Positions 1 through 12,353 of a stretch of 64,000 nucleotides of DNA are shown here, piece by piece. Below the pieces are notes generated by a model, which was not told where the DNA came from, ran no database searches, and saw nothing but the letters and a program-made list of their open reading frames with translations. A program made the translations under genes and the position numbers. Every line of letters begins with the position of its first letter. Positions within the stretch are counted from its first letter, which is position 1. Origin of the DNA: Dactylonectria macrodidyma (lineage: Eukaryota; Ascomycota; Sordariomycetes; Hypocreales; Nectriaceae); NCBI GenBank assembly GCA_020744425.1, contig JAGMUV010000007.1, positions 1,302,001-1,366,000 of the forward strand, read 5' to 3'.

Positions 1-3000
1 GGTGCTGCGAAACTAATTAGGACGTGCCTTGACGGGAGGGCGTTTCGGTAAGGCACGGTGGGCATGTAGGGACAGGCACCCGCCTGAGGCGCCAAGTGGA
101 GGCGGCATTGACTTGTGTGGTTAGAGGACGGGCCGCTTGATACGCTCTTTTCAACCTGGGGTCCATGCGCGGGATGACGGAAGGTGCAGGCCGAGAGTTC
201 TGGCCCCACTGATTGGCCGCTGGTACTCAGGGTTCCCCCCACAACTGGGGCTGGCCGATGACAGGGGATCCACCCGCTGGCTTGAACCGGGTTGGCACCT
301 ACCGAGTTCCTCAGATTCGCACATGGAGGAGACCAGCAAGAGCCCCCCACCGTTGTGCAATGACTGGCCCACCTTCACTGCAAGGCGACCACGCGCATTG
401 GTAAGGCAGCCGAAAGCAGCATCAACCAACACGCAACCAACACACAACCAACACACAATCAACACACAACCAACACAATGTCGACGCCCGATTATTATGC
501 AGACGCGTGAGAGGAATCAGACCCCCTCCACTCACTGAGTTGTCTCAAGTATCGCACACCCCTCCACCTCCTTTTTTGCACCAAGACAGATGCGGCCATG
601 TCTGCATGGCCAGCCGCCCATGGCGGAACCGGAGATAGGTCACGACCCATGTCTGGATTCAACAGCAATGCCACCCGGTTTGCAGCAAGCTGCCCAGTGG
701 TCGGGTTATCGACGATGGCTTGCCTTTGATTGTGTCTTTGGCTGTGTTTCTGGCTGTGCCTTGAGCTGCGTCCTAAGCTGCGTCTTGAGTTGCAGCACGA
801 TCGTCATCGACTGTTCTATTTTCAACCGGCTCAGACCTACTCCATACTGAGCATGTCTACGGAGTATGGTACGCAGAAAGACGTCATGTCTTACCTGGGC
901 CAATAGCGGAAACGCAGGAACTTTGTCGGTCACGAAAGATATACATTGTATAGCGCCGTGGTAAGCCAGCAAGCCCCCTCGATAGTATGTTCGACTGACG
1001 TATTCTAAGCTTTAAAATATGCACGATAACTTATTAGCATGATAGAGCAAATGTGAGGTCGACCGGGCCTCTGGATTTAGAGGCTGAATTCCCCCAAGTT
1101 GAAAAAATCGCGGAATTACGGCATTGACTAAAGTCGGTCAACATGCCCAACCTACGTACAGCTGAACGAGACACAGAGAAGCTCGGCACTTGGCAAATGC
1201 GCAACTTAGACGAATCGCCAAGCTCCCAGAGCATCTCGTCAACTCCATACATGGCCCCTGCAATATCTCCAAAGGCTGGCGCGACCCGGACGAGCTTGTC
1301 ATCGCCCCCCCGTCCTGCTTTGTCTAAGCGCGGAGATCGACAACCTTGGGGCTCGGAGTGCGGTGGACGCTCGAGGGAGACCCTCCGATAATCCTTCGTC
1401 TGGCACGGAAATTTGGTCGTTCGATCTATCATTGGCTCATTTATTCGAGCTGAAAAAGCCCTGACTTTGTGTAACTGCCAAGACGAAGCATCCTCCCGTC
1501 GTCGACCAGACAGAGGCAGGTTCGTTCCATCCCAACCCGCCCGTCCGTGCCGCCCCGGCCCCCGGGCCTGGGTATTTCGAGCCCTTGACAGGCCACACCC
1601 TGGAAACGAAGAACAAGATGGAGAGAAAAGTTGTCTGGGGGCCCTTGGCACGTTCGCGTGGCCCAAGTCATGGGTACATTTCGAGAGTCCAGCACGAAGA
1701 GCCGCCTGGGCTGAGTCCCCCGCTCGACGGCTCCCAGCCCTCCAACAGGGCTGATTGCGGCTATGGAATGATGTGTCCTCGCATGTTTTCTCATCTGAAG
1801 TCTCAGTTGGTAGTCTAGATTCCTCTTTCACTCTTTCACACCCTCTTTTGCCTCGCTCTAACACGTCCCGTCCCGTCTTGTCTGCTCGGACTGGACTGGA
1901 CTGGAGTTGATTGGATTGGGCCGGGCACTTATCAGACCTCGCATGATCATCAATCATATCCACGACTAATAAACCCAATCTGAGGCCCGACATCTGCCTA
2001 CGCTCTAACTTATGATGGAATGAATTGGTCAGAAAGCCTCCATCACGTACGGCGCCTAAGTCTAGCGAGCCGGTTGCCTTCCCCCCCACATGGCGGCGGC
2101 GCCGGACGCCGGACACGGAGGCCCACAACCGATTCGACGATGCGACTTTCCCCCTTGTGTACTCGATACTCGATACTCTGAGCTGCCCGTAATAGATCGG
2201 CCGGCGACAAAGGCTACGGAAAACCGCACTACCACCCGCGCATATGCACGTGTACGTAAGGGGTTCAGTGCAGTAGTCGGCAGGGCTGGGAGACAGCTGG
2301 AACATCTGGAACATCTGAGCCCCCATCCCCTTGGCTGCCAAAAGGAACTCCGACGGGGCAGCGCCCAGGTGGCTGTTGTGGCTGACCTTCTCACTTGTGA
2401 TTCGCTGGCTCTCATCTTTGGCCCCATGAACTTTCCTAGATTTCTTCTCCGGTCTGCCTTCTCAGCCAATGCCAGAATACGGCTACATATTCCGGAGATG
2501 CTCCGGGTCAAAGTGGCCATCTCCTCTAGTTTGTCTTTGGTCTACGCATCTCTTGTCTTGCCTTGCCTCCCTTGTCTTGCCCCCCCGCAGCACCGAGACC
2601 CCGTATCCGAGGACTAGGTCACTGGTTTTTCTGCATGGCGCTCCCTTACGCGCTGCGTCGGCAGCCTCGCCGTCGCCGTCACCGTCACCTGTGTTCTCCC
2701 CCCTACCAAATTCCTTCTACATACAGTACGAAATATGTTTTTTCTTTCTTTTTTTTCCTGTTCTGCCTCTGATGCCATCGAGCACGAAAGCCCTGTTCCC
2801 TCGATCTCATTCCTAGCCGCCCTGAACCCCTTGTCGCCGGGCATCAATGGCCGCACTCGAGGGACCACCAGGTCCCCGGTGGCTGGTGGCCGAGTCGTTC
2901 GAGAGGTATACTTTCTCCCAACAAACTCACACGGACGGCCGAAGAGAAGCACGAGCCGTCATCCCCCCGGGCGTTCGTCAGGAGGTGGATCACCCTTGAA

Positions 3001-3775
3001 CGTTGATCAGCAACGGCTCGCAGCTTTGCACAGATGACCGGCCAGAGGGGATCTGTCACATCTCACATTGTAGATCCTTGCCCAGCGCACACGCCTATAA
3101 TGCCATCGCATATTGACACCAGTGATGTGCACTCGATAGGTGTCGGCAGTTCCAGCCCCAAGCCACTCTCATCACTACCGTGGAATGAGACGCCGCCCAC
3201 GGAATTCTCCGCCAGTAGCTGTAAACTACGAGCTGCCTGTTTGAGGCCTTTCCGTGAGTGGCTAAACCGAGATGCAGAGCATATCCGTGTCGTCTCACTG
3301 CCCATGTGTGCAAGTTACTCGGCGACTGTAGATCTCAAGGACCTGCGCACTGTTAGGGTGGTTGTCTCACAATCTCCTGACCCACGTTCGCTAGATTTCT
3401 CCCAAACAAGACATGATCATAGGTTTGGTGCAGCTGAACTTCCGTCATGGCAGCGTATTGCCGGCTCAAGTACCCGGTGCTGACTACCTATTGAGCTACT
3501 GAGGCAAGTCGTAGTCAAGGGATGACTCGGCACGGTTATGCGTGCGTACATGTGTGTGCGTGCGCGAGCCCTTCGCCACACGACTCTCTGCCTCCATTGA
3601 AAAATCGTGACTTATTACTCCTGTCCATATCCTGAACTGCTCAGCATCATTGCCATGGGTATCCTAAATCAACAACAAACATTTTCACGATCCAAAACCA
3701 ATCCTGTCATTAGCTCTCTCCAATTCTTTTTTAGCCCCCCCAGTGTTCCTCGGCCATTAGTCTGTGGCTGCCGAA
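1..3775. other. Gene-free stretch
   Basis: No supported gene is visible. Open frames on both strands overlap each other, are compositionally biased and carry no recognisable domain. The stretch holds an 11-bp tandem repeat (423-477), a degenerate GCTGTG/GCTGCG-rich repeat around 730-800, and CT-rich tracts around 2530-2770. Its right part is downstream of the minus-strand zinc-finger gene and will contain that gene's 3' UTR. Confidence 0.5.
423..477. repeat. 11-bp minisatellite, five units
   Basis: Five consecutive 11-base units of the form CAACCAACACA run without a break. One unit has G for the last A and one has T for an internal C. No gene is attached to it. Confidence 0.9.
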
Positions 3776-6347
3776 TCATTCGTGCTGTTCTAAAAGATCC
3801 ACAGGACAGTTCTGCCTGCATCTTTGATGGTTACACTCGATACACACCGCTGAAGTCTTCATATTCATGAAGGCGCTACATTGGCACTGGCACATGTTAG
3901 TGTCCATCCGCAGCAACAAACTCATGGCTGACTTACGCATGTCCACATGTATCCCACTTCTTGTCGTTGTTTCTTGTGAGTCATAGTCTCTACTTCGCCG
4001 CTCGACTTACGCTTCAAGGTTGAGCTCACGTCGGAGTCGGGAGTTGAGGGCTTCGCATTTGACTGTTGTCCACCAGTGTCGCAGTGTTGGTCCTTGTTTT
4101 CAAGGTGAACCCACTCACTAATGTTCATCTTCTGTTTGCCGTCTCGGCCAGAAAAATGATCATCGATGTGATCGCATCGCTTTGTCCAGGCGTTGACACC
4201 TTCGCCTGTGATTTGGATGACATCTGAACAAAAGCCACACCAGAATCGATCGTCACAATGCCGTCCAATGCGGCATCTTTCGAGTTTCTCCTCGACCTCC
4301 TTCACGTTGGTCATCATGTGCTCCTTGTGAAGGTGATTCTTGAAGCTTTCCCTTCTAGGGCAGACCTTATCGCATGGTTCTGTCTGGTTCGCCTTCATTT
4401 CTTCACACTTCCAGGACTCGAGCTGCCAATGCTGGCTACTTTCGTGTCTCTTCCAGTCATTCTTGCTACCAAAGGACTTGGTACAGTTAATGACTGTGCA
4501 TCCGTACGGTTTTTCGTGTCTCTTCTTGTGCTTCCTGAAAATTGATTAGCAATGAAGACAGAATCACATGGACGAGGGCACAAACTTAAGCTCGCAGGGT
4601 CGACCGAACTTCTTGTTACAATCTGGGCATGGGTATTGATTCTTCTGGCTCGGCAAGTCCTGTGAAGAGCTCGTTGACTTGATGCCATCCGTTTCGCCAT
4701 CTAGGACTTCCTTGAGGAGTTCCTTAGGTAGAGTTTTGAGATACTCCAGGAGGCCGACATCCCTGGGTAGGGTGAAGGGATTGGAAGGAGCCATAAAAGA
4801 TGAACCACGGGGTGCGGACTTCGGTTGTTCTTGCTCTGCATCTGCCATCTTGATGTCGGACCTCTCTGGTTCGGGCTGTATGGCCCGGAAGCCTTTGGCA
4901 TGAATGACATCGGTCTGTGAGGTGCTTCTTTGCTCCTCGCCAGGCCCAGCAGGTTCAGCGTCGTCGTCAAGAGCGCCGGAATCAGCATCGTTGTCCATAG
5001 AAAGTTCAATATCTCCAGTGACATTTGCATGATTCGCATGTGTGTACGAATAAGGAGCAACAGGAAGTGAAACCATCTGGCTGTCAAATGACCGACGAGA
5101 GTGTAATGGGCGCTGACCCGTGCCACGCACAATGTCTGCCCGTAAAAAGTCATCGTCGCCCTCTTGAGCTGTGACGAGACCTGATTGGCCTTTTTCAGGA
5201 GACGTGCGTGTTGAGTTTTGAAGGATCGAGTCAAGTTCATTGTGTAGATCTGGATATCCGTGTCTTGAAGGAGTAGCGATTGGTTGGCTACCAAAGTAAG
5301 ATTGGGGAAATAGATGGCCAACAGGTTGCCGAATGTTGGAAGGTTCATTGGAGTTTATGTATGAGAGGGCAGAGCCTCCCACGCCCTCGAGGTCATCACG
5401 TCTGAGCGACGGGCTTGAAAACGGTAAGCTAGGGTCGATAAGGAGAAGGGTACATTTATTCACATACCGATACAAGTATTCTTGAAGATCATCCTCATGG
5501 GTCAGCTTTTTCTGATGAATGCGGCGTAGGTGAGAACGGAAGTTATCAGCTCTCGGCCAGAGTTTGGGTTGGCCTTTCGAGGCACATTGGTCCAAGGGGC
5601 AAATGTATCGAGGCCCAGATACCGACAGGTCAGAATGAACGCTGCGTTTGTGTCTATCAAGATCATTCTTGGTGCTAAAGCCTTCGGACCGGTGACAATC
5701 CAGGGCCTCGCAAATGAAGGGCTTGCTGTGCCTGAGACTGTGCTTGCTGATTTGTGTAAGTTGGAATATTTCGACCATGTTGTGAATCGATCGACTTACT
5801 TCAGTTCCGACCTTGTTTTCAACCAAGTGTCGCATGAGGAACAGTAATGCTTGTAGCCTCCGCTGGCAGGTGCGGTGGCAACGCTTGGAGTTGGTCGTGG
5901 TTGTGGCCATGGGGAAGGCTGAGCACTCGTTGACATCTGCCCAGCATCTAGGTGGAAAGACTCGATGAGTTGTGCGGTATTCTGAGCCTCTGGGTTCTGG
6001 TCGTCTTCGTAAACAGAGGTTGCCTCGATGCTATAAGGAGCCCCGCTCCCAGCGTATCCTGAATCCTCGTTGCATGTATCGCACTCGGAAGCGAGGGGCC
6101 TGCTCCTGTAGTTCTGGAAAGAGGGTCCGGTACTATGGAAACCAACTGAGCCAGACATGTGCTGGCCATGTTGAGTGTCGGGAGGGATTCCAGTGATGAT
6201 GCCTTGTGGTACCCACGGGGAATCATTCATGTTATAGAATCGGGTCAAGTTGAATGGGTATGGTGCCTTCGCAGAGGACTGTTGTGCCGAGGGGACCCTG
6301 TTGGGGACGCCAGGGCGGCGTCCTGGACCAGAGTTGGAGACATCCAT
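3776..6347 (-). CDS. C2H2 zinc-finger protein with C-terminal Cys-rich module
   Basis: Probable nuclear DNA-binding regulator. The model is four exons, 6347-5800, 5746-4586, 4534-3937 and 3886-3776, giving 805 residues. Every intron is 50-53 bases and starts with GT and ends with AG. The first C2H2 finger (CSSCDTWLKTRSEL then H..H) is split by intron 1, and further finger-like units (CEALDC, CPLDQC) follow. A second block, CPDCNKKFGRPCEL then KHKKRHEKPYGC, is split by intron 2 and is followed by another H-spaced unit. The middle is low-complexity and acidic, fitting an activation or linker region. The last 36-residue exon adds CCQCSAFMN, CIEC and CRQNC, a treble-clef-like Cys cluster often seen in fungal proteins of unknown function; stopping in intron 3 would miss it. 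The start ATG (CGCAATGG) is the first in frame. The target genes cannot be read from the sequence. Confidence 0.82.
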
Positions 6348-9300
6348 TGCGAGAGTTGGGTCCGACGGACGGTGGGTTCGGGTAAGTTGGGAAGAGAATC
6401 AGGCGAAGAACGACTCAACCCGTACTGTTAACCGAGAGGAGCACTGAATGAGATGGAGCAGCGTCAGAAGATGAAGGTTGGGCGATGCGTATATAGGAGG
6501 AAGCGAGGGTGCAGGTAGGAGATGGCGAGAGACTGCTCCTGATGTCAGCAACGTCGACGACTCTACCTGGCGAGAGATGAAGACGCACTGCAAAGCCCAG
6601 GAAGTTCACGAACATCCGGAGAGGTGCTCAGGATGATTGTGTGGTTGGTCAAATGTCATAGGTTGGGACGAAACGGCAATATCGATACCGCAGTCGTGGG
6701 ATCAGTGACCTGGTGTGCAAGCCGGGCCAACAACAGAGAAGGAACAGATGCAAAAGGATGGGTGGATAGCGCATCCAGGGATAGGGCGCCGAGGTTCTCG
6801 ACAGCGGCAAAGAGGCAGCTGGTTGTCGAGCTAGGCAGCGGAGGTGAAGGGAGAGGAAAAGTAAGGAAAAAGAGAGGGAGGACAAGTTTGTCAAACAAGA
6901 AGACGAATGGTGATGCGGGGAGGTAAGCCAAAGTGAGGAATGGCTGGAGAGTTGAAAGTGGGCAACCAGGTCAGGTTCCCGTTGAAGGCAGGTAGGTAGG
7001 TAAGTGGACGGGACACTGATGATCAGTTCCGGTGCTTGTACCGATTCTAAAAAGATAGAAAGACTGATGCTACCTCATGTCAACTTAGGGGATTGTCGAA
7101 AGTCCAAGGTCGAGGGTCGAGACGTCCAAAGGTGGTATATGGGCGAGGTGGGGAGTTGAAACGCCGTGGTGGGGAATTGTTTGCCTTGCTGGGTGGTAGT
7201 GCTGAGGCTCGAGTCCAGTGACGTGCAGCAGGTGGTGGTGGTTCGCAATGTGGGATGCACGCCAGACAAGAGCCGACTAAGGGATGGCTACAGGCAGAGG
7301 TTATGCCACGTCTGGACGACGAACGGAAGGCGCAGCGACGGCGAGAGCAAATTGCGAGAACACGAGGAGCAGAAGAGGAGGGAGGGAGGTCAGGGAGATG
7401 AGAGATGAGAGAACTGGCAATGATGGAACCGTTTGGGCGTCCTACATGCCATGGCCGTGAGGGAGGGAGGTACCTGTAACCTGGAGTTCTGGGTGTCAAG
7501 GTCAGGATGCAGTCTTGGACTCTTGGGTGTCTCCTACCCCCCCGGACGGCCCCTAATAAGAGGCCTAGAGGCCCATAATGCTCCGGCCCGCCTCACTTTC
7601 GCCCGCTCGGTGCTTGCCGTCGGGGCATTCGGCCAATCAAAGGGCCCTGTTCCACCCTCTCTGCCACACTATCGCGTCGGTGAGCTCAAGGCAGCCGCGA
7701 GGCAACCACAAGGCAGCCAAAGCCCAAAAACGCTCACTGGTGGAGAGCCGCGTATTTTTGCGAACCACCAAGACTAAGCACGACTGGGCTATCATCGTCG
7801 CACTTTTCCGCGCCATGGTCACGCATTCGCGGACACATTCGTGGACATGCAAGTTGCAACGCGCACTTGCGCACACTTCTCCTCGTGCCATCCATGATTG
7901 ATCCGTCACATTTGTGAAATCCGCGCATTTGTGACAAAAACGCACACGCTAGTTTCCCCGCCCTTTTTACCCTGTTGGCCGTTGGGAGGCTTGGGGAGGG
8001 TGTGAGCAGCGCAAGAGCTGCTTCGCCTCTACGCACACGTGGAGGCGCATGCTGCGATCCGCTATTGAGACGGCGACTGAGACTCCGACTGCGACTTTTA
8101 CTGGTGTGGCTGCCACCCTGATCCCACTTGAGCCTCACGACTCGAGACTCGAGGTTCGGGACTCGACCTAGTGACGCAGATATCGCACCGAGCTGTTGTC
8201 TCGCCGCCCAATCCACCGACAACACTGCTTTCCCGCATGGCACAGTTCTCCCAAGCCCACCATCTAGATCCTCAGTGCTGCTCACCAATGTGCTAACCCA
8301 GCTACGCATTTTTGCACTTTACGGTACGTACTGCTAAGTGCCTCCGCTAACTTGGGCAGCCGTATCGTATGAGATCAATCTCGATGGGCATTCGCCATGT
8401 CTTGCTGGGGCCTTGGGTTATTGCGTCACGAAAACTGCTCTCATACCAACGCCCCCTGTTTGCCTGAGTAGGTAGTATCGGTACCTCGCGACGACCAAAC
8501 GGAACATGCTTCACTGTTTTCCCTCCCGTCTGCCTTGGCACTGTCTTGGCTCTGGTCTCAAGGGCCATCCTAAGGCGATCGCGCCCCCCCCCCCCCCCCC
8601 CCCCCCCCCTCGATCCGCTTTCCAGCATCATTCACGGTCCCTTCACTAGTGGTCCCCATATTCTCGTCGCCGAATTTGCTAGCTGTGGCTTTATCGCCTT
8701 GATAACCCCGTAGACCTCCTTGACTCACAGCCTATCTACCTAGGGAACTTAGATTTCAGGATTGAAGCCGACGTACACTGCCTCAACCCGTCTTACAACA
8801 TGCATGGACTCTGATATGAGTCTAATGCGCCTTCACCCGATAGTTTGGAGCTGAGCAACAGCTACAAGCGAGAATACGCCATGTTTACGGCGTCCTGCAT
8901 CTCCTCTTTGGGTTTCGTTTTCTCCTCTCTCCCTTTACTGCGTGTTGCTGCCCATTGATGACCTGCAATTATGTCGCCGGCTTGAAGCTGTCCTCGGCTG
9001 CAGCTTGTGTGACCAGCGAGCGGCTTTCTCAGCCTGTTCTGCAGGTTCCCGTTTCGTGTCCGCCCACGCAATTTTGTCCAGCCTGTCAAACTCGGGCTTC
9101 AGCTCTGCAGCCACGCCATTGTCCTGGCCCCATCGTAGATCTTGTCTGGACCCGGTACACGGCTATCGTTTGGTTAGTGTCTTGGGAAAACCGCGTAGTT
9201 GGAATGCATCGATGCAGCTTGAGGTTTATTCCTTTGACGATCGTACAGGCACTGCGGAAACCTCACAAACTAGTTTGGTGATGCAGCTGCAGGCTTTGTG

Positions 9301-10167
9301 ATTCCTTGTGACGTACGCTCATGTCTAGGTCTAGCTCCATAGATTAAGGAGGCGCTTACACCAGAGGAATGCTGCTATCCAAGATTCAAGTGCCCTTGAA
9401 GACCTCGATCAAGTTTGCCTGCACTCACAAGGATCTCATCTGCTGGGTCCTCACATAGCTTCAATACAGTCTTGTGAGCCACCAAACGGGGATTGATGCT
9501 AGAGACAAACATGATCTACGTGGCATGTCGTAGTTACCCCTCGTGTCTCGAGGTTCCTGTCCAGTGATTCCCAAAATACCGAGCACTCTCGAGTGGCGCG
9601 CAAATAAACACTGTGCAACACGAAACCTGGGGTCTTGTGCCATTCAGCTCGGATATCTGCCTCCTTCTCCATGCGCATCGCTGCTTTCAGAGCACATAGA
9701 GGGGCAATTCGAACGCGGGGCGACGCTATCGTGCAGAACGAGAGAATCTATTTGCTTCAGACCCCTGGATGTATTGCGTTCTTATGTAGGGAAACTCTAA
9801 CGTGATTGGGTATTGTGGGCGCCGATGACCAGGACGTCCTCACATCTCCCACTAACTTCATTGTATCTTACTCTGCGTTTGCTACAGTCGCTAGTATGAG
9901 TCTTCCATCTACAAAAGGCTGGCTGGTCCCCCATTCGAGCCCTCTACTCTAAAATCTGTCTTCTATCAACTCTCTGAACTAGGTGTACTCGAGTTCCCGA
10001 CATCCCCAATCCTCGGATCACACGTTTGATCTCTTCTTACTCTATTCAATCAAGGGGTATTAGAGCACCAACAGCAACAAGTGACCACACCTAGCAACCA
10101 CCCGCTCTGACAGTCACGCTGACGTAGTTGTCCACAGGTTCCAATATTTGATCTTTTACGAGACACC
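6348..10167. other. Long gene-free stretch upstream of the zinc-finger gene
   Basis: This stretch lies between the 5' end of the minus-strand zinc-finger gene and a small plus-strand gene. No open frame with a believable domain was seen. It contains a 26-base C tract (8584-8609) and GGTA-rich words near 6990. The first one or two kilobases are probably promoter and 5' leader of the regulator, as is common for fungal transcription factors (inference). Confidence 0.45.
8584..8609. repeat. Poly-C tract, 26 bases
   Basis: An uninterrupted run of 26 C follows the word GCG and precedes TCGATCC. It is in non-coding DNA. Similar long C or G runs occur at 27024-27044 and 56869-56893. Confidence 0.95.
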
Positions 10168-10386
10168 ATGTGTGACTTCGAAGAATTTCGCTTTACCTGC
10201 GGCCACTACGCGGTTCGCCTCAAGTCCTACTGCCACTTCGCCCGCAATGACCCATACCACCAATGTTTCGGTGTCAAGAACCTACGTAGTTCGTGGCCCC
10301 AAGCCGTACCCTGCGAGGACTGCATAATTGCGGTGCCCAAAGTCGAGGACATGGACTGTGACGATGGGCTACCTGGAAAGGAGTAG
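10168..10386 (+). CDS. Small Cys-rich protein of unknown function
   Basis: A single-exon frame of 72 residues starts at an ATG in good context (CACCATGTG). The protein begins MCDFEEFRFTCGHYAVRLKS and has Cys/His pairs CGH, CHFA and a C-terminal CEDC. It resembles the short fungal proteins that open with MCD[FY] followed by an aromatic residue and a CGH motif, which look like small zinc-binding modules. No signal peptide or membrane segment is present, so it should be cytosolic or nuclear. Its function is unknown. It stands alone, with no close neighbour that suggests a pathway. The compact Cys/His pattern makes it more than a random frame, but transcript support is needed for certainty. Confidence 0.6.
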   Translation: MCDFEEFRFTCGHYAVRLKSYCHFARNDPYHQCFGVKNLRSSWPQAVPCEDCIIAVPKVEDMDCDDGLPGKE

Positions 10387-11303
10387 GACTAGAACTAGCC
10401 GGCGATGAAGAGGCGTCATGGATATTCTTGGTGACAGCAGGTTTTCCAACATAGAGAATTCGTTGGAGAATAGGTACCGCATTCTGGTTTCACTTGGCAA
10501 TATAGCCCCTTAAAGATCCATTTAGGATGGGTAAATTCAGGTTGAGGTAAGATAAACATTAGCCACGCTCTTCATCCGTATCCCATTTTCGAAGTTAATA
10601 CAACTTCTTTTCGTGCTCATTTGAACAAACTCCAATTGAGTGCGCTCGAGGGTTATTTGACTTCATTGTGATCTGCACAAGTCTATACGCCCTGAAGCGG
10701 AGGGGTTCCAGTTGCTTTTGGAATCTATTGGAGCACAACACAGTTGAACGTAGCGGGCGCTTGTGCAGGATGTCGTAGTACAAAGCCGCTAGGGCGCGCG
10801 GGTTCTGTGTTTCGAAGGCGTCGTACAACGATGCTGGTGGTGGAGCGAGTCTGCCGAAGAGTCAAGGGCATTGCCGATCTGATTTGTGGACTGAAGTCCT
10901 CCTCATAAACAACTGGACATATTCTTAACGGCGTGTGAATTTGTGAGTGAGAGCGACTGGAAGAGGCGCGAGAGTAGGAACAGGTAGATGTTGGACTCGC
11001 GTCTCTTGGTGGAGGGCGAAATCCAAGCTTTCTCATGAAAATGGACCTGAAGGCTGTGAGAGAAGCAAGGGCAGATGCGTATCATCTGTAGGCTAGGATA
11101 AACTGAGTAAAGAGCAGATAAAAGTCACGGCAGAGCAAGATGGAATGTCAGGGGGTCAGGGGGTCAGCCTCTCACAAGTTCACAACAGCGGATAATACAT
11201 TTGCACGGGAGAAGAATAGGGTTAAAGAGGATGGGGTGGAAGGGATTGCCATGGCAGCATGAGCTCACAGCTTGCCTTGATCGGTAAGACACGCATCGGC
11301 TAG
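10387..11303. other. Intergenic stretch
   Basis: This is 3' flank of the small Cys-rich gene and 3' flank of the minus-strand DAP1 gene. Short overlapping frames on the minus strand near 10600-11085 lack domains and were not accepted. A short tandem GTCAGGGG repeat is at about 11147-11165. Confidence 0.5.
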
Positions 11304-12002
11304 TCAACCCATGTTTGTGGCGCCCTCGACAACTCCAACAACGTTATACCGTTTCGAGAAGAAGGTAACCCAGTCATTCAAGACGCCCTTCTCCTTGTCG
11401 CTCAGATCCTCCCAGTCGGAGCGAGCATCCTCGGGCTTGGTGGACGTCATACCCAGTGCCCTGGAGGCGTCCTTGCCGGCGAAGACTGTGATGCATAATT
11501 AGTGAGCGGATTCGAGTGAGATGAGGACATTTTATGAAGCATGGTGGCTTGTGTTTGGTATGAATATGAGTATGGATATGAATACGGTCATGAATATGGT
11601 ATGGCCATAGGTACAAGATGGGCGAGGTATTACCATTGTATGATGCTCCTGGTAGGTATGCCTTGTTGCCGGTGACATCGTAGACCTTGCCCTATTTTCT
11701 CATGCCATCAGCGCCTGTACGTGACGCGCAACAGTCAAAGGGAAAAACGAAGTGAAGATATACCTTGATGGCGACGTAGCACTTTTCACCCTCGGCTCCT
11801 GATTTCAAAGTCAGTCTAAGCTCATTGCTTACGTCTCACAAGCAATGAAGCCCATCAATGGCATCAATCGCCATGCCGATGGCGATGGCGGCGGGGTTGG
11901 AGGCGACGCACCGTTCGCCTTGGCCAGCTCCTCGACTGAGATGATGGTGTCGCTGGGCGGGGCCAGAGTGACTGGAACCTTGGGCTCGAATTTTCCTGAC
12001 AT
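11304..12002 (-). CDS. DAP1: Cytochrome b5-like heme-binding protein (Dap1/PGRMC type)
   Basis: Heme-binding protein of the membrane-associated progesterone receptor family. The yeast member supports the sterol demethylase Erg11 and azole tolerance. Four exons, 12002-11912, 11798-11764, 11691-11634 and 11485-11304, give 121 residues. The second exon is only 35 bases. The cytochrome b5-like fold is clear: SVEELAKANG near residue 21, CYVAIKGKVYDVTG in the middle, then YLPGASYNVFAGKDASRALG. The heme-ligand Tyr of this family should be Tyr60 in GASYN. No N-terminal membrane helix is visible, unlike the animal proteins. All introns are GT-AG. The gene is divergent from the mitochondrial TPR gene, with only about 350 bases between start codons. 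Confidence 0.9.
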
Positions 12003-12353
12003 TTTTAAAGAGGCAATGGTGAGGGTTAGGAGTGCGAGATGCGTTTGTGAGAGATGAGAGTCGTTGGTCGTTCCGTCATGAGCTTAAGCTTGCTCCCTCC
12101 CCACCAAAAGCCGCTCCAAAGCCTCGGTCGACAAAACACACGCGAGACAATTAGCAAAGCCGCTCCTGCCAATGGCACGCTTGTCTTGGTTCCGTAGGAC
12201 CCACAATTCGATCAAAGCCGGTCCGTGCACAGTGCTCCATCCCAAGCCTGGACTGACGCACTAAACCCAACTTTTGCGACTCTATCGATCGCATCGTCAA
12301 CGCTTCATTTTATACTCCATCTTCCTCACCCTCCCACAACCGGATTGCCCGCC
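12003..12353. promoter_or_regulatory. Shared divergent promoter of DAP1 and the MGR3-like gene
   Basis: The two start codons face away from each other across 351 bases, so both promoters must lie here or overlap neighbouring transcripts. No specific binding site was assigned. Conserved divergence would suggest joint control, but that is untested. Confidence 0.5.

Noticed and set aside
1034..2341. 435-codon open frame on the minus strand
   Set aside because: Compositionally odd, no domain, and overlapped on the other strand by several similar frames. It looks like chance openness in GC-rich DNA.
3476..3506. tRNA-like 5' half on the minus strand (GCCTCAGTAGCTCAATAGGTAG)
   Set aside because: It resembles the start and A box of an elongator tRNA-Met, but the D arm does not close, no anticodon stem follows, and no B box or matching 3' acceptor strand was found. 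At best a relic.
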